From NCBI RefSeq assembly GCF_042682915.1, contig NZ_JBHUIW010000016.1, positions 72,637-136,636 of the forward strand: a DNA stretch of 64,000 nucleotides. The letters run 5' to 3'. The translations under genes were made by a program, and so were the position numbers. The notes beneath the pieces were generated by a model that was not told the DNA's origin, ran no database searches, and saw only the letters and a program-made list of their open reading frames with translations. This document shows positions 46,008 to 53,640 of the stretch, piece by piece. The stretch's first letter is position 1. Each line of letters starts with the position of its first letter. This DNA is from Rhodoplanes azumiensis. Lineage in GTDB: Bacteria; Pseudomonadota; Alphaproteobacteria; Rhizobiales; Xanthobacteraceae.

Positions 46008-47033
46008 TCACGCCGCCGGCTTCAGCCGGTAGTGGCTGACGCCCCATTCGGCGCCGTCGGCGTGGCCGAACAGGCCGGCCGTGGCGAGGAAGAACAGCCG
46101 CCAGCGGCGCGCCCACAGGCCGGCGTCGGCACCGTAGACGTCGCGCAGGATCGGATCGATCGCGGCGCGGTTCTGGTCGAAGTTCGTCAGCCAGTCCTCC
46201 GCCGTGCGGGCATAGTGCGTGCCGCTCCACCGCCACTCCGCCTCGACGTCGAACGCATCGAAGGCGCGAATGAGCCCGTGGCTCGGCATGATGCCGCCGG
46301 TGAAGAAGTGGCGGGCGATCCAGTCGGTCTTGTCGCGGTGGTCGAACCGGTAGGGCGCGCTCCGGTGGCTGAACACGTGCAGGAACAGGCGCCCCTCGGG
46401 GGCGAGCCAGCCACGGACGCGCCCGAGCAAGGCCTGCCAGTTCGACATGTGCTCGAACATCTCGACCGACACGACGCGATCGAAGGTCTGCGTCGTCGCA
46501 TAGGCGTTCATGTCGGCCGTGACGACGGTGAGGTTGCCGAGGCCGCGGCGCAGCGCCTCCCCTTCGATCGATGCGCGCTGCGAGCGCGAGTTCGACACGG
46601 CCGTGATGCGGGCGTTCGGGAACCGCTCGGCCATGGCGAGCGACAGCGAGCCCCAGCCGCAGCCGAGCTCCAGGATGCGCTGGCCATCGGCGAGGTCGGC
46701 ATGCGCCACCGTCTCGGCGAGCGCCCGCTCCTCGGCCTGCGCCAAGGTCTCGGCGCCGTCGCCGTAGAGGCAGCACGAGTACTTTCGCCGCGGTCCGAGC
46801 ACATGGGCGAAGAAGGCGGCCGGCACCTCGTAATGCTGAGCGTTCGCCTCGCTCGTGTGGACGGCGATCGGATGCGCCGCCATGTCGGCCGCGAAGCGCC
46901 GCTCCAGCGCCGGATCGACGGCGCCCAGCGCCTGCCGGGTGCGGCCGACCAGGAACGATATGCCGGCGCGGGTCAGCGTATCGGGGATCGGCAGGCGCTC
47001 GGCGCCGCCGATCGCGGCGGCGATCAGGCTCAT
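46008..47033 (-). CDS. Cyclopropane-fatty-acid-synthase-like SAM methyltransferase
   Basis: 341 residues. The SAM domain is of the CFA synthase family: ILELGCGWGSLSLAMAERFP holds the GCGWG SAM-binding motif, and SVEMFEHMSNW the downstream acidic/His motif. It lacks the N-terminal lipid-binding extension of full CFA synthases, and HY-type residues (THYARTAEDWL) occur in the C-terminal part. It methylates unsaturated phospholipid acyl chains in known relatives. It is one of two CFA-type enzymes flanking rpoE-chrR; in alphaproteobacteria such genes belong to the singlet-oxygen regulon. It follows the DUF1295 gene on the same strand. Confidence 0.87.
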   Translation of the reverse strand: MSLIAAAIGGAERLPIPDTLTRAGISFLVGRTRQALGAVDPALERRFAADMAAHPIAVHTSEANAQHYEVPAAFFAHVLGPRRKYSCCLYGDGAETLAQAEERALAETVAHADLADGQRILELGCGWGSLSLAMAERFPNARITAVSNSRSQRASIEGEALRRGLGNLTVVTADMNAYATTQTFDRVVSVEMFEHMSNWQALLGRVRGWLAPEGRLFLHVFSHRSAPYRFDHRDKTDWIARHFFTGGIMPSHGLIRAFDAFDVEAEWRWSGTHYARTAEDWLTNFDQNRAAIDPILRDVYGADAGLWARRWRLFFLATAGLFGHADGAEWGVSHYRLKPAA

Positions 47034-47062
47034 CGGGGGTGCTCCTTGGTCGAGAAGGCGCG

Positions 47063-47887
47063 TCACGCCGTCGAGGATTTCGGCGGCAGCGGAAAGAAGG
47101 CGCTGACGCGCGCCTTGTAGGCCCGGAAGGCCTCGCGGTGGCGCGCCTCCATGTGCTCCTCGAGCGGCGGGATGCCAGAGACATGGACGAGCAGCCAGTA
47201 CATGCAGGCCGGGCCACCGAGCGCCAGCCAGCCGATCCAGTACGCACCCGAGAGGTCGAGCGCGATCACGGCGAGGCCGACCCAGGTGAGCCATTCGAAG
47301 AAGTAGTTCGGGTGGCGCGACCAGCCCCACAGGCCGTCGTCGCAGATGCGCCCCTTCGCGGCCCTGGTCTCGCGGAAGGCGCGGAGCTGACGGTCGGCGA
47401 TCCCCTCGCCGGCGATGCCGGCCACGACCAGCGCCAGACCGATCAGATCCGGAAGGCCGAGACCGGGCGCCGGCCGGTGCGCGGCGAGCAGCGCGGTCGC
47501 GATCATCGGGATCGAGACCAGCGCCTGCATCTGCAGGAACATCGCCATCTTGCGCTCGGCGTGCCGGCCCCATTGCCGGCGCAGCGCCGCATAGCGCGGA
47601 TCGTCGCCCATCTTGAGCGCCCGCGCCGCGATGTGGCTGCCGAGCCGGACCGACCAGGCGGCGACCAACCCGGCGACGAGGAGCTGGCGGGCCGCCGGCC
47701 AGCCGTCGAGCCCGAGCGGGGCCACCGCCGCGCCGGCGCAGACGGTGCCGAGCCCGAAGGTCCAGATGGTGTCGACCCAGCCGGCGTTGCCGGTGCGGCG
47801 CTCGACCACGGTCGCGACCGCCATCACCATCGAGAAGGCGACGGCGGCGATCACCAGGGCGGCGAGGAGCTGGAGGGAGAGGACCAT
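47063..47887 (-). CDS. DUF1295 (steroid reductase-like) membrane protein
   Basis: 274 residues with six to seven helices. The C-terminal DUF1295 signature reads DDGLWGWSRHPNYFFEWLTW, and RRTGNAGWVDTIWTFG lies near the N terminus. The fold resembles steroid 5-alpha-reductase and isoprenylcysteine methyltransferase; function in bacteria is mostly unknown but the gene is a frequent partner of CFA-type genes. Start MVLSLQLLAAL is preferred over one six codons upstream. It precedes the methyltransferase by 29 bases, so the pair forms an operon. Confidence 0.87.
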   Translation of the reverse strand: MVLSLQLLAALVIAAVAFSMVMAVATVVERRTGNAGWVDTIWTFGLGTVCAGAAVAPLGLDGWPAARQLLVAGLVAAWSVRLGSHIAARALKMGDDPRYAALRRQWGRHAERKMAMFLQMQALVSIPMIATALLAAHRPAPGLGLPDLIGLALVVAGIAGEGIADRQLRAFRETRAAKGRICDDGLWGWSRHPNYFFEWLTWVGLAVIALDLSGAYWIGWLALGGPACMYWLLVHVSGIPPLEEHMEARHREAFRAYKARVSAFFPLPPKSSTA

Positions 47888-47925
47888 GGAAATCCCGAAC
47901 GGCAAACGAGCTCGACCAAAAATCC

Positions 47926-48109
47926 ATCATCCCGAGGTGCCCGGCGCAGCCGGGCCTCGAAGGATGCGGCCACCCAAGTCGGCGTCGCCGACTTGGGCTT
48001 CGGCTGTGTCGATCTCGGGCGAGCCCGCGATCGATGCCGTCCGCCCTTCGAGGGCTGACGCTCCCGCGCTCACGCGCGGAACCCGCAGCCTCCGTAGGGT
48101 GACGGTGAG
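47926..48109. repeat. Intergenic repeat, family B copy 1
   Basis: About 180 bases with several small hairpins (CAAGTCGGCGTCGCCGACTTG, then CGATCTCGGGCGAGCCCGCGATCG-like arms in shorter pieces). It matches the copy at 53319-53481 closely over about 160 bases, including CCTCGAAGGATG, GTGTCGATCTCGGGC and CGCCCTTCGAGGGC. It sits between the chrR stop and the DUF1295 start. Confidence 0.8.
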
Positions 48110-48187
48110 ACTAAACCACGACTCGAGACCGTCTCATCGCGAACGCTCAGGTCTGCGCTCACGCGCGCGTCCCGGAACGACGGCAAC

Positions 48188-48868
48188 TCACAATCGCACG
48201 AACGGTTGCAGCACACGGCCGAGCAGGCCGTTGAGCTTGAGCCGTCCCTGCATGGCGACGAGGCAGATGCAGTCGGACCCGGCCTCGACGACCGGCGTAT
48301 GGTCGACCTCGTCGTCCGCCTCGTCGACGTCGCCCGGTCCGTAGCGGCCGTGCTCGTGCCGGAAGGCGCCGGTGAGCACGCAGGTCAGCTCGGTGCCGGT
48401 GTGGGTATGGTCGGGCAGCAGCGTGCCGCCGGCGGCCTTCAACAGAAACACGCGGCCGCCCGGCAGGGTCGGCGCGGCGATCTGGCGCCACGACACGCCC
48501 GGCCCGATCCACTTCCACGGTCCCATCTCGTAAGGCGCCAGCAGCGCCTGGTGCTCGGGCCGCAGGCCGGGGATCACGTCCGCCCGGGTCGGACGCGGCG
48601 CCGGAAAGGGCGCGGCGTGCCCGGCGGACGGTGCGATCGGGGGCGCATCGATCTCGGCCATCGCCCGCGCCAGCCCGTCGGCGGCCATCTCGGCGGGGGC
48701 GAGGTCGTCGAGCATCAGCCCGCCGGTCGCCTCCAGCATGCGGACGGTCCTGCGGCAGTCGGGGCAGGCGGCGAGATGCGCCGCCACCACGAGCATGCGG
48801 CCTTCGTCGAGGGAGCCGGCCGCGAAGGCCGCGAGAGTCTCCTCGGTGGGATGGTGTGCCACGGTCAT
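48188..48868 (-). CDS. chrR: Zinc anti-sigma factor ChrR
   Basis: 226 residues. The N-terminal zinc anti-sigma domain shows H31-x3-C35-x2-C38 (HLAACPDC) and an earlier His (HHPTEE) for zinc; the C-terminal cupin carries HTHTGTE and a later H in FRHEHGR, like ChrR of Rhodobacter sphaeroides. ChrR holds RpoE until singlet oxygen or related stress leads to its release and proteolysis. It overlaps rpoE by four bases (ATGA) and so is made together with it. Confidence 0.92.
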   Translation of the reverse strand: MTVAHHPTEETLAAFAAGSLDEGRMLVVAAHLAACPDCRRTVRMLEATGGLMLDDLAPAEMAADGLARAMAEIDAPPIAPSAGHAAPFPAPRPTRADVIPGLRPEHQALLAPYEMGPWKWIGPGVSWRQIAAPTLPGGRVFLLKAAGGTLLPDHTHTGTELTCVLTGAFRHEHGRYGPGDVDEADDEVDHTPVVEAGSDCICLVAMQGRLKLNGLLGRVLQPFVRL

Positions 48869-49437
48869 GTCAGATCACCCAAGAGAACGCGCATCCGGTT
48901 CATGGCGAGACGCAGACGCGACTTGACGGTTCCGAGCGGGATGTCGAGCAGCCCGGCGATGTCGCCGTGCGCCCGTCCCTCGAAGAAGGACAACTCCACG
49001 ATACGGCGCTGCTCGATCGGCAGATGATCGAGCGCGGCCCGCACCCGCTGCTGGCGCTCGCCCGCCTCGACATCGTGGTCGGGCGGCGGGCTGAGCTCCG
49101 GCTCCGGATCCTCGGCCATGGCGTGCAGGGCCTCGCGCCGCTGCCGCCGCGCCGTATCGATGCGCAGGTTGCGGGCGATGGCGAAAATCCAGGCCGAGGC
49201 GCCCGCCTTCGCCGCATCGAACAGCGCCGCCTTGCGCCACACCGTGACCAGCGTCTCCTGGGCGAGCTCCTCGGCCAGATCGGCCGCCGTTCCGGAGCGC
49301 ATCAGGAACGCTTTCACGCGCGGGGCGTAGTGCGCGAACAAGGTCTTGAAGGCCTCGCGGTCCCCGCGCTCCGCGATCGCCTCGATCAGCCGGTCGTGGT
49401 CCCGCACGCCCTCCTTCGCTCCCTCGATCGTCGCCAT
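48865..49437 (-). CDS. rpoE: ECF sigma factor RpoE, singlet-oxygen type (ECF11)
   Basis: 190 residues from an ATG after GGGGAGG. Region 2 (FAHYAPRVKAFLMRSGTAADLAEELAQETLVTVWR in parts) and region 4 (LPIEQRRIVELSFFEGRAHGDIA) are complete. The pairing with ChrR and the presence of TGATCC-type promoters assign it to the ECF11 group. It should direct RNA polymerase to stress genes after ChrR inactivation. A longer open frame extends upstream to 49632 but no suitable start precedes the promoter. Its own promoter lies at 49549-49577. Confidence 0.92.
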   Translation of the reverse strand: MATIEGAKEGVRDHDRLIEAIAERGDREAFKTLFAHYAPRVKAFLMRSGTAADLAEELAQETLVTVWRKAALFDAAKAGASAWIFAIARNLRIDTARRQRREALHAMAEDPEPELSPPPDHDVEAGERQQRVRAALDHLPIEQRRIVELSFFEGRAHGDIAGLLDIPLGTVKSRLRLAMNRMRVLLGDLT

Positions 49438-49548
49438 GCCCTCCCCCGCTCGGACCCGCCGCGGCAGCCGGCCGCGATCGACCAGCGCCGCGACGGCGCC
49501 GACCGGGAGAGTCTGAACGGGAACGGCGGTTCGAACAAGCATGCCCCC

Positions 49549-49577
49549 CTCTACGGCGCCTGCCACGGCTTGGATCA
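49549..49577 (-). promoter_or_regulatory. ECF11-type promoter of rpoE-chrR
   Basis: On the minus strand TGATCC is followed after 18 bases by TAGAG. Known RpoE promoters in Rhodobacter read TGATCC-N18/19-TAAGA-like. The -10 element lies about 110 bases before the rpoE ATG. It implies autoregulation of the sigma factor. Confidence 0.6.
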
Positions 49578-49618
49578 GTCGTCCGCCCGGCCGCGCGATC
49601 GCAGCCGGATCCGACTGG

Positions 49619-49648
49619 TGATCCAATGCCATGGGTGGGGCGTAAACG
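49619..49648 (+). promoter_or_regulatory. ECF11-type promoter of the flavoprotein operon
   Basis: TGATCC-N18-TAAACG on the plus strand, 42 bases right of the minus-strand promoter and pointing away from it. The -10 element ends about 56 bases before the flavoprotein ATG. Same hexamer and spacing as the rpoE promoter, so both divergent operons are likely RpoE targets. Confidence 0.65.
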
Positions 49649-49688
49649 GCCGGACATCAGCCGGACGCGACGTGGCGGGCCGGCCCCA

Positions 49689-49698
49689 GGGGGGGGGG
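49689..49698 (+). repeat. G10 homopolymer at ribosome binding site
   Basis: Ten consecutive G stand directly before CTAAAAATG of the flavoprotein gene and must serve as its ribosome binding site. Homopolymers of this length are prone to slippage, which would alter the distance from promoter to start codon and the strength of initiation, not the reading frame. Confidence 0.7.
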
Positions 49699-49704
49699 CT
49701 AAAA

Positions 49705-51129
49705 ATGAGCGACGGTCACGCGCCGCATTCGCACGCGCCGCATTCGCACGGACCGGGTTCGCACGGGCCGGGTTCGCACGGGCCGCGCTTGAAGATCGCG
49801 GTGGTCGGCACCGGCATTTCCGGCATGGCGGCGGCCTGGCTGTTGTCGCAGGCTCACGACGTCACCGTCTACGAGCGGGCCGACCGGATCGGCGGCCATT
49901 CCAACACGGTGCGGACTCCCCCCCGGCACGGCGGCGTCCCGGTCGACACCGGCTTTATCGTCTATAACGAGACGACCTATCCCAACCTCACCGCCCTGTT
50001 CCGCCATCTCGACGTGCCGACGCTGCCGACCGACATGTCGCTCGCCGTGTCGCTCGACGACGGCGCCCTGGAATACGGCGGCGGAACGTTCTCGGCGCTG
50101 CTCGCCCAGAAGCGCAATCTGCTGCGGCCGCGGTTCTGGTCGATGCTGGCCGGCCTGGTGCGGTTCTATCGTCGCGCCCCGGCCGACGTCGGCGGACTCG
50201 ACGAGGTCCACGTCACGCTCGGCGATTATCTCGAGCGCGAGGGCTATTCGCGCGCCTTCCGGGACGACCACCTGCTGCCGATGGCAGGCGCCATCTGGTC
50301 GGCCGCCCCGCAGGAGATGCTGGAGTATCCGGCCGCGGCGTTCATCCGCTTCCACGAGAACCACGGCCTCCTGAAGTTCGTCGACCGCCCGGTGTGGCGC
50401 ACCGTGGCGGGCGGCAGCGCCACCTATGTCGAGCGGCTCGCCCGCAACTTCCGCGACAGAATCAGGCTCGACCGTGGCGTCGCCGTGATCAAGCGGACGG
50501 CGGCCGGCGTCACCGTGACCGACCACGCCGGCGACGCCGAGACGTTCGACCACGTGGTGATCGCCACCCATGCCGACCAGGCGCTCGCCATGCTGGCCGA
50601 CCCGACGCTCGACGAGCGTGCGCTGCTCGGCGCGTTCCGCTATACTCGCAACGTCGCTGTTCTCCACACGGACGACAGCCTGATGCCGAAGCGGCGCGCC
50701 GCCTGGTCGAGCTGGAACGTGATCGGAACCCGCACCGGTCCCGACGACCGGCCGCGCGTCACCGTCACCTACTGGATGAACACGCTGCAGCATCTCCCAG
50801 CCGAGACGCCGCTGTTCGTGACGCTGAACCCGCCGCGCCCGCCCCGCCCCGGCACCCTGATCCAGACCGAGATCTACGAGCACCCGCTGTTCGACCTCGC
50901 CGCCTGCGCGGCCCAGCGCCGGCTCTGGTCCCTGCAGGGCAACGGCAACACCTGGTACTGCGGCGCCCATTTCGGCGCCGGCTTCCACGAGGACGGCCTG
51001 CAGGCCGGGCTCGCCGTCGCCGAGGCGATCGGCGGCGTGCGCCGGCCGTGGATCGTGCCGAACGAGAGCGGCCGCATTCCGCTCGATCCGGCGCGCATGC
51101 GCGTGCCGCAACCGACGCTGCCGGCATGA
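49705..51129 (+). CDS. FAD-dependent oxidoreductase of RpoE regulon (amine oxidase-like, UfaD-like)
   Basis: 474 residues. The FAD-binding motif VVGTGISGMAAAWLL lies near residue 33, followed by the GG doublet of RIGGHSNTV and the C-terminal FAD contact near VAEAIGG. It belongs to the amine-oxidase-like NAD/FAD proteins found beside CFA synthase genes, including RSP_1090 of the Rhodobacter ChrR/RpoE regulon, which takes part in furan fatty acid formation. Unusual are five HAPHS/HGPGS-type repeats (residues 5-29) before the domain, absent from most members. Driven by the promoter at 49619. Stop overlaps the next gene (ATGA). Confidence 0.85.
   Translation: MSDGHAPHSHAPHSHGPGSHGPGSHGPRLKIAVVGTGISGMAAAWLLSQAHDVTVYERADRIGGHSNTVRTPPRHGGVPVDTGFIVYNETTYPNLTALFRHLDVPTLPTDMSLAVSLDDGALEYGGGTFSALLAQKRNLLRPRFWSMLAGLVRFYRRAPADVGGLDEVHVTLGDYLEREGYSRAFRDDHLLPMAGAIWSAAPQEMLEYPAAAFIRFHENHGLLKFVDRPVWRTVAGGSATYVERLARNFRDRIRLDRGVAVIKRTAAGVTVTDHAGDAETFDHVVIATHADQALAMLADPTLDERALLGAFRYTRNVAVLHTDDSLMPKRRAAWSSWNVIGTRTGPDDRPRVTVTYWMNTLQHLPAETPLFVTLNPPRPPRPGTLIQTEIYEHPLFDLAACAAQRRLWSLQGNGNTWYCGAHFGAGFHEDGLQAGLAVAEAIGGVRRPWIVPNESGRIPLDPARMRVPQPTLPA
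49717..49791 (+). repeat. Five 15-base repeats coding His-Ala/Gly-Pro-x-Ser
   Basis: Five 15-base units code HAPHS, HAPHS, HGPGS, HGPGS and HGPRL at the N terminus of the flavoprotein. The first two DNA units are identical. The in-frame array is expandable and gives a His-rich tail that could bind metal. Confidence 0.85.
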
Positions 51130-51929
51130 CGACCATCCCCATCAGCGCCGCGGCGTCGCGCTCCGCGCTCTACACCGGGGCCGTGGTCCATCGCCGCCTC
51201 AAGCCACGGGCACATGCACTGCGCTACCGCTGCTTCTGGATGCTGCTCGATCTCGCCGAGATCGACGCGCTCGCCGCCCGGCTCCGCTTCTTCTCGCGCG
51301 ACCGCCTGAACCTGTTCACGTTCAGCGACGCCGACCACGGCGCCGGCCCGTCCGCCGCCGAGCCGCTGCGCGCGCAGATCGACCGCATGCTGGCCGAGGC
51401 CGGCATCGCCGTTCCCGACGGCTCGGTGCAGATCCTCACGATGCCGCGGGTGCTGGGCTACGTGTTCAATCCGCTCAGCGTCTATTTCTGCCGGCGTGCG
51501 GACGGCACGCTCGCCGCCGTGCTGTACGAGGTGACCAACACGTTCGGCGAGCGGCACACTTATCTGATCCCGACGGAACCGGACGCCGGCGGCGCGGTTC
51601 GCCAGGAGTGCGACAAGCTGTTCTACGTCTCGCCGTTCATGGACATGGACCTGCGCTACGAGTTCCGCGTGTCGCCCCCGAGCGAGACGGTCGGCGTCGC
51701 GATCCGGGGCGTGCAGGCGGGCGATCCCATGATCGTCGCCGCGCTCACGGGAAAGCGCCGCGCGCTCACCGACGGGGCGCTCCTGAAGACCTTCCTGGCG
51801 CACCCGCTGGTCACCTTGAAGGTGATCGCGGCGATCCACTGGGAGGCGCTCAAGCTGTGGCGCAAGGGCGTCGGCTTGCGGCCCCACGTGGCCGCGCCGG
51901 CCCGCCCGGTCACCATCGTCCGGGCCTGA
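51126..51929 (+). CDS. DUF1365 family protein
   Basis: 267 residues. The DUF1365 pattern is present: YTGAVVHRRLKPRAHALRYR at the start, LGYVFNPLSVYFC in the middle and the later KLFYVSPFMDM. The protein is soluble with a possible C-terminal amphipathic helix. No enzymatic role is known, but the gene constantly accompanies the flavoprotein and CFA synthase genes in RpoE-regulated lipid clusters. Overlaps the flavoprotein stop by four bases. Confidence 0.88.
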   Translation: MTTIPISAAASRSALYTGAVVHRRLKPRAHALRYRCFWMLLDLAEIDALAARLRFFSRDRLNLFTFSDADHGAGPSAAEPLRAQIDRMLAEAGIAVPDGSVQILTMPRVLGYVFNPLSVYFCRRADGTLAAVLYEVTNTFGERHTYLIPTEPDAGGAVRQECDKLFYVSPFMDMDLRYEFRVSPPSETVGVAIRGVQAGDPMIVAALTGKRRALTDGALLKTFLAHPLVTLKVIAAIHWEALKLWRKGVGLRPHVAAPARPVTIVRA

Positions 51930-51961
51930 AATCTGCGGAGCCCGATCGTGTGGAGTGGAGC

Positions 51962-53233
51962 ATGAGTCACGTCTCTCCTTGCGACGCCGGCAGCGTCTGC
52001 GACGCCGCGGGCGCCGAAACCGCAGCGCCCGCAGCCGCCGCGCTGCGGCCGCGCCGCTCGCTCGCTCATCTTCTGCTCGCCCGGGTGCTGCGCCGGCTCG
52101 ACGTCGGCAGCCTTACCGTGCAGCTGCCGAGCGGCGAGCGCATCGAGCATCGCGGCCGCCGGCCCGGCACCGCCGCGACCTGGATCCTGCACCGTTGGCG
52201 TCCGATGTGGCGGGTGCTGTGGCGCGGCGATCTCGGCTTCGCCGAGTCCTACATGGACGGCGACTGGTCGACACCCGACCTGCCCGCCCTGCTGACGATG
52301 TTCTCCGAGAACGACACCGGGCTCGCCGACGTCTATGCGGGGCTGCGGACCGAGCGCCTGCTCGACCGGCTGCGTCACAAGAACCGCGCCAACACCAAGC
52401 GCGGCAGCCGCCGCAACATCGCGGCCCATTACGATCTCGGCAACGCGTTCTATGCGGCGTGGCTCGACCGCAGCATGACCTACTCGTCGGCGATCTACAG
52501 TGATGCCGACCAGTCGCTGGAGGATGCGCAGCGCGACAAGCTCGACCGTATCGTGGCGATGCTCGGGCTCGCCGGCGGCGAGCGCGTGCTGGAGATCGGC
52601 TGCGGCTGGGGCGCGCTCGCCGAGCGCATCGCGGCGGCCGGCTGCCGCGTCACCGGGCTCACGCTGTCGTCGGAGCAGCTCGCCTTCGCGCAGCGCCGCC
52701 TCGCCGAGGCCGGCCTGTCCGAGGCCAGCGACCTTCGCTTGCAGGACTACCGGGACGTCGACGGCCTGTTCGACCGCGTCGTGTCGATCGAGATGATCGA
52801 GGCCGTCGGCGAGAAGTACTGGCCGGTCTATTTCGAGACGCTGTTCGCCCGCCTGAAGGCCGGCGGCAGCGCCGTGATCCAGGCCATCACCATCGAGGCG
52901 AGCCGGTTCGACAGCTATCGCCGGAATCCCGACTTCATCCAGCGCTACATCTTTCCGGGCGGCATGCTGCCGACCCGCGCCATGATGATCGAGCATGCGC
53001 GGCGCGCCGGCCTCGTGCCGGCGGCCGAGCACGCCTTCGGCCGGAGCTACGCCCGCACGCTCGCGGAATGGCGACACCGCTTCGTGGCCGCCTGGCCGGC
53101 GATCGAGCCGCTCGGCTTCGATCGGCGATTCCGGCGCATGTGGGAGTATTACCTTGCCTATTGCGAGACCGGCTTCCGCCTCGGCGTCATCGACGTCGGC
53201 CTGTTCGCCTTCGTCAAGCCGAAGGACGCGTGA
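51962..53233 (+). CDS. cfa: Cyclopropane-fatty-acyl-phospholipid synthase
   Basis: 423 residues, full length. The N-terminal lipid-binding part includes FAESYMDGDWSTPDL, then NTKRGSRRNIAAHYDLGNAFY, the SAM motif VLEIGCGWGALAERIA near residue 207, and SIEMIEAVGEKYWPVYF. The tail MWEYYLAYCETGFRLG is diagnostic of CFA synthases. It adds methylene from SAM to unsaturated acyl chains, or methylates them as UfaM does in furan fatty acid synthesis; sequence alone does not separate these. It closes the RpoE-controlled operon. The ATG follows GTGGAGC. Confidence 0.9.
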   Translation: MSHVSPCDAGSVCDAAGAETAAPAAAALRPRRSLAHLLLARVLRRLDVGSLTVQLPSGERIEHRGRRPGTAATWILHRWRPMWRVLWRGDLGFAESYMDGDWSTPDLPALLTMFSENDTGLADVYAGLRTERLLDRLRHKNRANTKRGSRRNIAAHYDLGNAFYAAWLDRSMTYSSAIYSDADQSLEDAQRDKLDRIVAMLGLAGGERVLEIGCGWGALAERIAAAGCRVTGLTLSSEQLAFAQRRLAEAGLSEASDLRLQDYRDVDGLFDRVVSIEMIEAVGEKYWPVYFETLFARLKAGGSAVIQAITIEASRFDSYRRNPDFIQRYIFPGGMLPTRAMMIEHARRAGLVPAAEHAFGRSYARTLAEWRHRFVAAWPAIEPLGFDRRFRRMWEYYLAYCETGFRLGVIDVGLFAFVKPKDA

Positions 53234-53318
53234 GGCCGAACGGTCGTCCCGGGGCGGTTCCGCGGTCGCGCGCAGGGCATCGTATCTCCCGATACCAACG
53301 GTCCTGGACTTCGATCCG

Positions 53319-53481
53319 TCATCTTGAGGCGCTCGACCGAAGGTCGAGCCTCGAAGGATGTCGGCCACTCAAGTCGGTGTTGCCGACTTGGGTTTCGATG
53401 GTGTCGATCTCGGGCAAGCCCGAGATCGCTGGCCGTCGCCCTTCGAGGGCCGGCTCCGTCGGGCACCTCTGGGTGACGGGG
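53319..53481. repeat. Intergenic repeat, family B copy 2
   Basis: Second copy of the element at 47926-48109, with shared blocks CCTCGAAGGATG, CCGACTTGGG, GTGTCGATCTCGGGC and CGCCCTTCGAGGGC in the same order, ending GGGTGACGG. Its left end has the hairpin GCTCGACC-GAAG-GTCGAGC. Confidence 0.8.
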
Positions 53482-53512
53482 AGAGTCAGGATCCGTCGCC
53501 GTTGGTATGACC

Positions 53513-53603
53513 CGTCATGTCCGCGCTCGTCGCGGGAATCCACGACCGGACGGGCGCACCAGCACGATCGTGGATGCCCGGGACGAGCCCGGCCGTGACG
53601 ACG
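53513..53603. repeat. Intergenic palindromic repeat (GGATGCCCGGGAC type)
   Basis: CGTCGCGGGAATCCACGA on the left and TCGTGGATGCCCGGGACGA on the right form an imperfect inverted repeat, ending CCGTGACGACG. Similar 'TGGATGCCCGGGAC...CCCGGGCATGACGA' elements are common in Hyphomicrobiales. It abuts the family B copy. Confidence 0.6.
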
Positions 53604-53640
53604 GAGAGAGCGGCAGACGGCGAAGGCTGTCGTGAGTCGA

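Larger units (their letters stand above)
53234..53640. other. Intergenic region made mostly of repeats
   Basis: About 400 bases between the convergent cfa and Bug-type genes. It is filled by a family B repeat (53319-53481) followed by another palindromic repeat (53513-53603). No gene is seen. Confidence 0.6.

Noticed and set aside
48865..49632. Longer RpoE starting at 49632
   Set aside because: The start would lie upstream of the predicted promoter, and the extra 65 residues have no homology to sigma region 2.
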